A stretch of 7,306 nucleotides of DNA from Desulfuromonadaceae bacterium UBA6124. GTDB taxonomy: Bacteria > Desulfobacterota > Desulfuromonadia > Desulfuromonadales > Trichloromonadaceae. Under the pieces are notes generated by a model, which had not been told where the DNA came from, made no database searches, and saw only the letters and a list, made by a program, of their open reading frames with translations. The position numbers were made by a program, and so were the translations under genes. This document shows positions 1 to 5,757 of this stretch, piece by piece (position 1 is the first letter of the stretch; every line of letters begins with the position of its first letter). The stretch is taken from contig DIVU01000382.1 of NCBI GenBank assembly GCA_002423365.1, positions 1 through 7,306 on the forward strand, in the 5' to 3' direction.

Positions 1-557
1 CCCACCGTGACGGGCTGGTGCCGAGCGGCGGGGCGGCGGCGCTGGTCCTCGAACGCTACGATCTGGCCAGGGCCCGGGGGGCGGAAATCCTCGGCGAGGT
101 GGCGGGTTACGGTTTTTCCTCGGATGGCGAGCACATCTCGGTGCCGAGCCGGGACGGCTTGCAACGGGCCATGCGCATGGCCCTGGATAATGCCGCCATG
201 ACTCCGGCCGAGGTCGATTACCTCTGCGCCCACGCCACCTCGACCCCGGCCGGCGACGCGGCGGAGGCGGAAAATATCCTGGCGGTTTTCGGCGACAAAA
301 CCCCTTTAGTCTCTTCCCTCAAGTCGATGACCGGCCACGAGCTGTGGATGTCCGGCGCCGCCCAGGTGGTCTATACGACGATCATGGCCCGTCAGGGCTT
401 CATCGCCCGCAACATCAACTTCAGCGAGCCGGACGAGTGGTCGGCGCGGCTCAGGATCGTCACCGAAACCATCGACCGGTCGCCGCGCACGGCCCTTTGC
501 AATTCCGCCGGTTTCGGCGGCACCAACGCCTCCCTGGCCTTGCGTTTTTCCCGGTGA
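1..557 (+). CDS. Beta-ketoacyl-ACP synthase, FabB (KAS I)-like, 5'-truncated by window edge
   Basis: Only the C-terminal part is present: 184 residues read from base 3 to the TGA at 555-557, with the start upstream of the window. Condensing enzymes of this thiolase-fold family carry out decarboxylative Claisen condensation of acyl groups with malonyl-ACP. Visible motifs are the RDG stretch at the start, CAHATSTPAGD (catalytic His of the H-G/A-T-S-T motif), SLKSMTGHE (conserved Lys and the second catalytic His) and NSAGFGGTNAS near the C-terminus. The segments GFIARNINF and IVTETIDR match from memory the corresponding parts of E. coli FabB closely, so this looks like a KAS I type enzyme; E. 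coli FabB is about 406 residues, so a little under half is seen. The half with the catalytic Cys is missing, so an active KS cannot be proved against a chain-length-factor-like partner, although both His residues and the Lys favour an active enzyme. It overlaps the next gene by 4 nt (GTGA). Confidence 0.93.
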   Translation, partial: HRDGLVPSGGAAALVLERYDLARARGAEILGEVAGYGFSSDGEHISVPSRDGLQRAMRMALDNAAMTPAEVDYLCAHATSTPAGDAAEAENILAVFGDKTPLVSSLKSMTGHELWMSGAAQVVYTTIMARQGFIARNINFSEPDEWSARLRIVTETIDRSPRTALCNSAGFGGTNASLALRFSR

Positions 558-2008
558 GTTACGACTGGTTGGTCATCGGCGGCGGGGCTTCCGGCCTGAC
601 CGCCGCGACCCTGCTGGCCCAGGAAGGCCATCGGGTCGCCCTGGTCGAGAAGAATCCCTGCCTCGCCCCCCTGCTGCGCGGCTTCCGTCGGGGGGATTTC
701 CATTTCGATACCGGCTTTCACTACACAGGTGGGCTGGGGCGGGGGGAGATTCTCGACCTCTTCTTCCGTTGCCTGGGGTTGTCCGAACGTCTGCGGACAA
801 CCCCCTTCGATTTGACGGGCTTCGATCGGGTGCGCGAGCCCGGGCAGGCCGAGTTTGCCTTTCCGGTCGGGGAAGAGCGCCTGGAGGAGCGGCTATGCCG
901 GGAGTTTCCCGGCCAGGAAAGAGCCATTTCGGGCTACCTTGCCGAAGTCCGGCGCGCCTGCGCCGTCCATCCCTATCTCGATCTGGAGGCGCCGCTGGCG
1001 GGGAGCGGCACGTTCTTCGGCCTCGAAGGAACCAGCCTGCAGGAGATGCTGTCTCGCTGGACGGACCATCCCCGCCTCCAGCGCCTCTTCTCCGTACATA
1101 CCCTGCTCTACGGCGTTCCCCCCGAAGAGGCCCCCTTCAGCCTGCACGCGTCGGTGGTCGGTCCCTACTACCAGTCGGTGCATGGCCTGGTCGGTGGCGG
1201 CTTGGCCCTGGCCGAGGCCTTCGCGGCGCGACTGACGGAGTTGGGGATCGATATTTTCCTCGGCCGGGGGGCCCAAGAGCTGCTTTTCACTCCGGCCGGG
1301 ACGCTGCGCGGAGCGCGGCTGGAGGACGGAACGATAGTGGAAACCCGGGGCTGCGTGGCAACCCTGCACCCGGCCCTGTTGCCGGGCATGGTCCCCGAGG
1401 GGGTGTTCCGGCCGGTTTACCGCCGCCGCCTGCTCGCCTTGGAGGATTCCCTGCCGGCGTTTACCCTTTACGGCGTCTGCCGCAAAGCGAACAGCCTCCT
1501 GCATGGGCGTAATATTTTCCTGCTGGGGAACCTGGAAAATGGCCTGGATGACACCATCTATCTGACGGCGGCGGATAACGGACCGGCGAGCGGTTCCGGG
1601 CTGGTCGCCATCGCTCCGCTGCCGCCAGGGGCCACCGACCGCTGGAAGGATTCCGTCACCGGTCGCCGGCCGCCGGAGTACGAAGCCTACAAGGCTGAGC
1701 AAGCCGCGCATCTGGTCCGACGGATCGAGGAAGGCTGCCCGGAACTGGGCGGGATCAAGGTGACGGCGACGGCGACGGCGCTGACCATGCGCGACTATCT
1801 ACATACACCCAGGGGCGGGCTTTATGGGGTCAGACATCGTCTCGGCCAGTACAATCCCCAGCGGCGGACACGGGTCGCCAATCTGCTGCTGGCCGGGCAG
1901 GGAGTGGCAGCCCCCGGGGTGCTGGGCGCGGTGCTGTCGGGTTTTCTGGCCTGCGGCGACGTCATCGGCCATGAACAATTGCGGGAAAGGGTGAAAGCAT
2001 GTCGCTGA
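554..2008 (+). CDS. FAD/NAD(P)-dependent oxidoreductase, phytoene desaturase (CrtI)/carotene isomerase-like
   Basis: A 484-residue flavoprotein. The N-terminus is a classical Rossmann dinucleotide-binding fold: VIGGGASG (residues 7-14), then a helix and an acidic residue (E32, in LVEKN) that would bind the FAD ribose. A second conserved region follows (RGDFHFDTGFHYTGG, around residues 43-57). The C-terminus has NLLLAGQGVAAPGVLGA (443-459), which resembles the C-terminal FAD-contacting motif of CrtI/CrtISO enzymes (usually AG...PG.G..G). These families desaturate or isomerise conjugated polyene chains. Here, beside ketosynthases rather than carotenoid genes, a polyketide polyene or its aromatic head is the more likely substrate (inference). 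The GTG at 554 was chosen because the Rossmann strand begins at residue 3 and the GTG overlaps the upstream stop as GTGA. No Shine-Dalgarno is visible, so translation probably re-initiates after the ketosynthase. An in-frame ATG at 344 would add 70 residues that only read through the upstream gene in another frame. Confidence 0.88.
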   Translation: MSYDWLVIGGGASGLTAATLLAQEGHRVALVEKNPCLAPLLRGFRRGDFHFDTGFHYTGGLGRGEILDLFFRCLGLSERLRTTPFDLTGFDRVREPGQAEFAFPVGEERLEERLCREFPGQERAISGYLAEVRRACAVHPYLDLEAPLAGSGTFFGLEGTSLQEMLSRWTDHPRLQRLFSVHTLLYGVPPEEAPFSLHASVVGPYYQSVHGLVGGGLALAEAFAARLTELGIDIFLGRGAQELLFTPAGTLRGARLEDGTIVETRGCVATLHPALLPGMVPEGVFRPVYRRRLLALEDSLPAFTLYGVCRKANSLLHGRNIFLLGNLENGLDDTIYLTAADNGPASGSGLVAIAPLPPGATDRWKDSVTGRRPPEYEAYKAEQAAHLVRRIEEGCPELGGIKVTATATALTMRDYLHTPRGGLYGVRHRLGQYNPQRRTRVANLLLAGQGVAAPGVLGAVLSGFLACGDVIGHEQLRERVKACR

Positions 2009-3234
2009 AGCGCGTGGTGGTAACAGGCCTGGGAGCGGTCTCCCCCTATGGCGCGGGGATGGAACTCTTCATCGACAGCTTGCGCGCCGGGCGCGGCGCA
2101 GTGCGGACGGTGCCGGAACTGGCCGCCATCCAGGGGCTGCGGGCACGGGTCGCGGCTCTCGTTCCGGAACTCGACGCCAAGATTATTCCCCGCAAGTTCC
2201 GCCGCTCCATGACTTCGATGTCGGTCTTCGCTTACCTCGCCTGCCGGGAAGCTCTGGAGCAGGCCGGTTTGGGTGAAACGGAGTGTCAAGGCGGACGACT
2301 CGGGGTGGTGGTCGGTTCGACGGTCGGCAGCATTGCCACCACGGAGGCCTTTTTTGCCGACTTTTTCACCGACCGCAGCCTGGAACGGATGAAGTCGACC
2401 CTCTTCTTCCAGATCATGAACCACTCCTGCGCCGCCAACGTCGCCCAGGCCCTCGGCATCGCCGGCCGCCTCCTGGCGCCGGCGGCGGCCTGTTCCACCG
2501 GCTGCCAGGCGATCGGCTACGGCGCCGAAATGATCGCCCTGGGCAAGCAGGACTGGCTTCTGTGCGGCGGCGCCGACGAATTTCATCCCCTGACGGCGGC
2601 GACCTTCGATGTGATGAACGCCGGCTCCGCGCGCTACAACGACGATCCCGAACAGACCCCGCGCCCCTTCGACCGGGACCGGGACGGCGTCGTCTGCGCC
2701 GAGGGCTGCGGCATCCTCCTTCTCGAATCCCTCGACTCGGCCCGGGCGCGCGGCGCCGAAATCCTCGCCGAGGTGACCGGCTTCGCCACCCTGGCGGCGC
2801 CGAGCAACATCGCCCAACCCGACGCCGAGGCCATTGCCCAGTGCATGGCGGCGGCCCTGGCGGATGCCGGGGTGACCGCCGCCGACATCGACTACGTCAA
2901 CGCCCACGCCACCGGCACCGGCCAGGGGGACCACGCCGAGGCCGAAGGGATCTACCGCCTCTTCGGCGACCGCGTTCCGGTCAGCAGCCTGAAAGGGCAC
3001 ATCGGTCACGCCATGGCGGCCAGCGGCTCCCTGGAACTGGCGGCCTGCGTCGCCATGCTTGGCGACGGCCACCTCATCCCGACCCGCAATCTCGACCAGG
3101 TCGATCCCGAATGCGCGCCGATCCGCCATGTACGTGGTCTCGAAGCGGCGCCGGTAGACACCATCCTGAAAAACAACTTCGCCCTCGGGGGCGTCAATTC
3201 ATCCATCGTCTTAAGGAGATATCGGCATGACTGA
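1999..3234 (+). CDS. Beta-ketoacyl-ACP synthase, FabF-like, aryl polyene/flexirubin type
   Basis: A complete 411-residue ketosynthase, close to the usual FabF length. The thiolase-fold N-terminus starts with RVVVTGLGAVSPYG. The nucleophile is C165 in PAAACSTGCQ, with H303 (NAHATGT), K332 and H337 (SLKGHIGH) completing the active site; PFDRDRDG (223-230) is also typical. It should therefore be a true condensing enzyme, not a Cys-less chain-length factor. The C-terminal loop reads NNFALGGVNSS (392-402) where FabF enzymes usually have NSFGFGGTN, so the gating Phe position holds L396. NHSCAANVA (141-149) upstream of the Cys is, from memory, typical of ketosynthases in aryl polyene-like clusters. 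The ATG at 1999 lies 10 nt inside the preceding gene, with an AAAGGG Shine-Dalgarno about 7 nt upstream. It shares the stretch RARGAEIL with the truncated ketosynthase at the window start, but the two belong to different subfamilies (FabF- and FabB-like). Confidence 0.93.
   Translation: MSLKRVVVTGLGAVSPYGAGMELFIDSLRAGRGAVRTVPELAAIQGLRARVAALVPELDAKIIPRKFRRSMTSMSVFAYLACREALEQAGLGETECQGGRLGVVVGSTVGSIATTEAFFADFFTDRSLERMKSTLFFQIMNHSCAANVAQALGIAGRLLAPAAACSTGCQAIGYGAEMIALGKQDWLLCGGADEFHPLTAATFDVMNAGSARYNDDPEQTPRPFDRDRDGVVCAEGCGILLLESLDSARARGAEILAEVTGFATLAAPSNIAQPDAEAIAQCMAAALADAGVTAADIDYVNAHATGTGQGDHAEAEGIYRLFGDRVPVSSLKGHIGHAMAASGSLELAACVAMLGDGHLIPTRNLDQVDPECAPIRHVRGLEAAPVDTILKNNFALGGVNSSIVLRRYRHD
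3213..3218 (+). promoter_or_regulatory. Strong Shine-Dalgarno for the ACP gene
   Basis: AAGGAG lies 8 nt before the ATG at 3227, inside the last codons of the ketosynthase gene. It is the best ribosome-binding match in the operon. This suits an ACP, which is usually needed in excess over the enzymes it serves (inference). Confidence 0.75.
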
Positions 3235-3490
3235 TCAGGAAATCATCGAGCGGATCAACACCTCGCTGGCCGAGGAGTTCGAGCTCGATCTCGCGGATAT
3301 GGTTCCGGAAGCGACCATCTATGAGGATCTCGGCCTCGACAGCCTCGATACCGTCGATATGGTGATCGTGCTGGAAGCGGCTTTCAAGTTCAAGATCCGC
3401 GAGGAGACGGCCATTCGCGAAATCCGCACCCTGGGGGATATCCACAACTTCGTCATCGACAAGTACCGCCGGCAGGATGGGGCGGCTTGA
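3227..3490 (+). CDS. Acyl carrier protein
   Basis: An 87-residue acidic ACP with the 4'-phosphopantetheine attachment motif LGLDSLD (residues 35-41); the modified serine is S39. The four-helix ACP pattern is recognisable: an amphipathic helix I (IIERINTSLAEEF), a loop leading into the DSL helix II (DSLDTVDMVIVLEAAF) and a C-terminal helix (LGDIHNFVIDKY). After conversion to the holo form by a phosphopantetheinyl transferase it would carry the starter unit and growing chain in the cytoplasm. Its position between a ketosynthase and an acyltransferase/ligase pair points to a dedicated pathway ACP rather than housekeeping AcpP (inference). The ATG at 3227 is supported by the strong Shine-Dalgarno just upstream. 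The gene overlaps the ketosynthase by 8 nt. Confidence 0.95.
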   Translation: MTDQEIIERINTSLAEEFELDLADMVPEATIYEDLGLDSLDTVDMVIVLEAAFKFKIREETAIREIRTLGDIHNFVIDKYRRQDGAA

Positions 3491-3496
3491 GCCGAT

Positions 3497-3501
3497 GGAG
3501 G
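3497..3501 (+). promoter_or_regulatory. Shine-Dalgarno that favours a GTG start for the acyltransferase
   Basis: GGAGG sits 8 nt before an in-frame GTG at 3510. The alternative in-frame ATGs at 3477 and 3495 have no well-placed Shine-Dalgarno: the purine-rich GGCAGG directly abuts the first, and only a G-rich stretch precedes the second. This decides the start chosen here, but the evidence is modest because ATG is the commoner start codon. Confidence 0.5.
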
Positions 3502-3509
3502 TAACGGAG

Positions 3510-4304
3510 GTGGCGACTCTCGGGCCTTGCGCCCAGCGCGGCGGCGTATCGGCCTGGCTGGCGGCGCTGCTCATGAATCTGACGGTCTACCCGCTGCTGG
3601 TCCTCTGGACCCTGCTCGGGCTGGCCACTTTGCCCCTGACTCTGCCTTTGACCCGGCTTGTCACCGGCTGGTCGACCCAGCGGGGCATGCGCTATATCGT
3701 CTGGGTTTACGGCCAGGGCTGGCTGCTGATCATGCGCCCCTTCACCCGTTTCGAAAGCGCCGGGCTCGACGGGGAGAAACTCCGGGCGCCGGCGATTCTG
3801 GTGGTCAACCACCTCTCCTTCTTCGACACCTACTGCATGGCGCTGCTCCCCTGCTTCGACGTCAATTTCGCGGTGCGCTCCTGGCCCTTCCGGATGATCT
3901 TCTACGGCTTCATCATGCGCCGCGCCGGCTATCTCGACGTGGAAAGCATGAACTGGCGCGAGGCCCTGGCCGCCGGGCAGCGGGTGCTGGCGCAGCCGGC
4001 CTTGCAGCTCTTCTTTCCCGAAGGGCACCGCAGCCGCGACGGGCGCTTGCAGCGCTTCTACTCCGGCGCCTTTCGCCTGGCCACGGAAACCGGCACAAAG
4101 CTCATTCCCCTGTGCCTGACCGGCACCGACACCCTGCTGCCGCCGGGGCGCTTCTGGCTGCGTCCGGCACGGGTGCGGCTGCACGCCCTCGACCCCGTCG
4201 ACCCGGCGGATTTCCCTGGCGAGAACGGCCATGTGGCGATGCGCAAGGCGGTCAAGGAGCGGATGCGCCGGCACCTGGAAGGGATGGAGGAGCGGCGATG
4301 CTGA
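3510..4304 (+). CDS. Lysophospholipid acyltransferase family (PlsC-like) membrane acyltransferase
   Basis: A 264-residue membrane-associated acyltransferase of the LPLAT/PlsC family, which moves an acyl group from acyl-ACP or acyl-CoA to a glycerol or phospholipid hydroxyl. A long hydrophobic stretch at residues 16-51 (WLAALLMNLTVYPLLVLW and following) should anchor it in the inner membrane. The HX4D catalytic motif is NHLSFFD, with H101 and D106. The substrate-binding motif is FFPEGHRSRDG (168-178), with His in place of the Thr usual in FPEGTRS. A later FYSGAFRLATETGTKLIPL corresponds to the G.F..A...IP block. Aryl polyene clusters commonly include such an acyltransferase, and here it follows the ACP gene, so it may place the ACP-bound product on a lipid acceptor (inference). 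Start choice: GTG at 3510 has the best ribosome-binding site; ATG at 3477 (overlapping the ACP gene by 14 nt) or 3495 would add 11 or 5 residues without recognisable motif. Confidence 0.85.
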   Translation: MATLGPCAQRGGVSAWLAALLMNLTVYPLLVLWTLLGLATLPLTLPLTRLVTGWSTQRGMRYIVWVYGQGWLLIMRPFTRFESAGLDGEKLRAPAILVVNHLSFFDTYCMALLPCFDVNFAVRSWPFRMIFYGFIMRRAGYLDVESMNWREALAAGQRVLAQPALQLFFPEGHRSRDGRLQRFYSGAFRLATETGTKLIPLCLTGTDTLLPPGRFWLRPARVRLHALDPVDPADFPGENGHVAMRKAVKERMRRHLEGMEERRC

Positions 4305-5614
4305 ACGGAAACGCCTTCGTCGGCGACGCCGGAATCGAATTTCGCGCCCAGGAGGAGATTCGCGGGATTCAGGAAAAACTGCTGCGTCGCCATCTGGCCT
4401 ATCTCGCCGAACATTCCCCTTTTTACCGGCGCCGTTTCGCCGAAGCGGGGGCCGACCCCGCCGCCGTCGCCGGTTTGGACGATCTGCACCGCCTCCCTTT
4501 CACCGACAAGACCGACCTCGCCGACCACAACGAGGCATTCCTCTGCGTGCCGCCGGAGGCGATCATCGATCTCTGCCTGACTTCGGGAACGACCGGCCGA
4601 CCGGTCGCCATGCACCAGACCCGCGCCGACCTGGCCCGACTGAGCTACAACGAGGAAATCTCCTTTCGCCCGACGGGAATTACCGCCGCCGATCGGGTGC
4701 TGATCGCCGCCGCCATCGACCGCTGCTTCATGGCCGGACTCGCCTACTTTTTCGGGCTGGCGCAGATCGGCGCCACCGTCATCCGCGGGGGCTCGAGCAG
4801 CGTCGCCATGCTCGAAGAGTTGGCCATCCGCTATCGTCCCACCGCCCTGGTCGGGGTGCCGACCCTGCTGCTGGTCCTCGCCGACCGGCTGCGGGCGCGG
4901 GGCGTCGATCCCCGCGAACTCGGCGCGCGGCGGCTGGTCTGCATCGGCGAGCCGGTGCGCGCCGCCGACCTCTCCCTCTCGCCCCTCGGCCGGCGGCTGC
5001 GCGAGTCCTGGGGGGCGGAGGTCTTCGGCACCTACGCCAGCACCGAAATGGCGACCTCCTTTGCCGATTGTGAAGCGGGACGGGGCGGGCACGTTCATCC
5101 CGAACTGATGATCGTCGAGATCGTCGACGAGGCCGGGCACCCCTTGCCGCCGGGAAGTCCCGGCGAGGTGGTGGCGACCCCCTTGCAGGTGACTGGAATG
5201 CCGCTGTTGCGCTTCAAAACCGGCGACATCGCCACGGTCCATGACGAACCCTGCCCCTGCGGCCGCCATTCCTGGCGCCTCGGCCCGGTCCTCGGACGCA
5301 AGGCGCAGATGCTCAAGGTGCGCGGCGCCACCGTCTATCCCCCGGCGATCCAGGGGGTCTTGCAGGAACTGCCGGAGGTGCGCGGCCACTATATCGAGGT
5401 CTTCGACGACTTCGAGCTCTCCGACCGCATCCGCGTGGTGGTCGGGCTGGATTCTTCCGCCCTCGACGCCGAGGAGATCGCCGAGCGCCTCGCCGCCCGC
5501 ATCCGGGTCAAGCCGGAAGTCGTGGTCGTCACCCCGGAAGAAGTCACCCGCCGCACCCTGCGCGAAGACAAGCGCAAGCCGGTGACCTTTTTCGATTACC
5601 GGACCAAGCAATAA
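4298..5614 (+). CDS. Phenylacetate-CoA ligase (PaaK)-like adenylate-forming ligase
   Basis: A 438-residue member of the ANL superfamily, PaaK branch, which adenylates a carboxylic acid with ATP and transfers it to a thiol (CoA, or the phosphopantetheine of an ACP). Motifs in order: the phosphate-binding loop LTSGTTGRP (94-102); YASTE (246-250), the adenine/Mg-binding A5-type motif; RFKTGD (305-310), with the ribose-binding Asp; CPCGR (319-323), a cysteine motif common in PaaK-like enzymes; GRKAQMLKVRGATVYPPAI (333-351), the hinge and start of the C-terminal lid; and a C-terminal EDKRKPV whose K425 or K427 is probably the catalytic lysine. The length is normal for PaaK (about 430-440). With an ACP, ketosynthases and an ammonia-lyase beside it, it most likely activates the aryl or aryl-acrylate starter (inference). 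The ATG at 4298 overlaps the acyltransferase by 7 nt, with GGAGGAG 5 nt upstream. Confidence 0.9.
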   Translation: MLNGNAFVGDAGIEFRAQEEIRGIQEKLLRRHLAYLAEHSPFYRRRFAEAGADPAAVAGLDDLHRLPFTDKTDLADHNEAFLCVPPEAIIDLCLTSGTTGRPVAMHQTRADLARLSYNEEISFRPTGITAADRVLIAAAIDRCFMAGLAYFFGLAQIGATVIRGGSSSVAMLEELAIRYRPTALVGVPTLLLVLADRLRARGVDPRELGARRLVCIGEPVRAADLSLSPLGRRLRESWGAEVFGTYASTEMATSFADCEAGRGGHVHPELMIVEIVDEAGHPLPPGSPGEVVATPLQVTGMPLLRFKTGDIATVHDEPCPCGRHSWRLGPVLGRKAQMLKVRGATVYPPAIQGVLQELPEVRGHYIEVFDDFELSDRIRVVVGLDSSALDAEEIAERLAARIRVKPEVVVVTPEEVTRRTLREDKRKPVTFFDYRTKQ

Positions 5615-5757
5615 TTTGCTCCCCTCTCCCCCCGGGAGAGGGAATTGTTCTTCGGATATTCCAACCCTTTTGCCTTTCCCCCTGTCCTCTGCGAACTCGA
5701 GTGAGCGGAGCGAACGGGGGCGAGACCGGTTTTGAGTTAGTGGAAAGAGAGAAGCTC
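5615..5757 (+). other. Intergenic spacer between ligase and ammonia-lyase genes
   Basis: This 143-nt stretch is the only real gap in the window. It contains the perfect hairpin annotated separately, a pyrimidine-rich run (5661-5690), and an irregular segment at 5691-5724 with GCGAAC repeated directly (5691-5696 and 5710-5715) around a CTCGAG palindrome. A run of five C (5678-5682) could pair with five G (5716-5720) around it, but the loop is 33 nt. I see no convincing -35/-10 pair and no sigma-54 type GG-N10-GC element, so whether the lyase has its own promoter is open. Confidence 0.6.
5622..5642 (+). terminator. Perfect 9-bp GC-rich hairpin, possible terminator or REP-like element
   Basis: CCCTCTCCC (5622-5630) pairs perfectly with GGGAGAGGG (5634-5642) around a CCC loop, starting 7 nt after the ligase stop. 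The following bases (AATTGTTCTT) are only moderately T-rich, so a strong intrinsic terminator is not assured. It may instead be a partial terminator, an RNA-stabilising 3' hairpin for the upstream operon, or a dispersed palindromic repeat, since very similar CCTCTCCC/GGGAGAGG palindromes recur between genes in many proteobacteria (recalled, not checked). Confidence 0.5.

Noticed and set aside
71..110. Similarity between 71-110 and about 2738-2775 as a possible DNA repeat
   Set aside because: Both encode the conserved ARGAEIL.EV stretch of paralogous ketosynthases, so protein homology explains it.
344..553. In-frame upstream extension of the oxidoreductase gene to an ATG at 344
   Set aside because: It would add 70 Arg/His/Gln-rich residues that overlap the ketosynthase gene in another frame; the Rossmann fold starts right after the GTG at 554.
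1822..3129. 435-residue open frame on the minus strand opposite the second ketosynthase
   Set aside because: It is antisense to a gene with clear catalytic motifs; its Gly/Ala/Arg/His-rich composition is typical of shadow frames in GC-rich coding DNA and shows no motif.
3527..4297. Long open frame upstream of the ligase, which would make a 695-residue protein
   Set aside because: The extra 257 residues are Ala/Arg/Pro-rich and overlap the acyltransferase, whose own frame shows the HX4D and FPEG motifs; the ligase ATG at 4298 has a good ribosome site.
4058..5611. 517-residue open frame on the minus strand opposite the ligase
   Set aside because: It is antisense to the PaaK-like gene, low-complexity in composition and without recognisable domains; a GC-rich shadow.
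5645..5698. TTGTTC and TTGCCT as possible -35 boxes in the spacer
   Set aside because: No TATAAT-like -10 lies 16-18 nt downstream of either, so a promoter cannot be supported from sequence alone.
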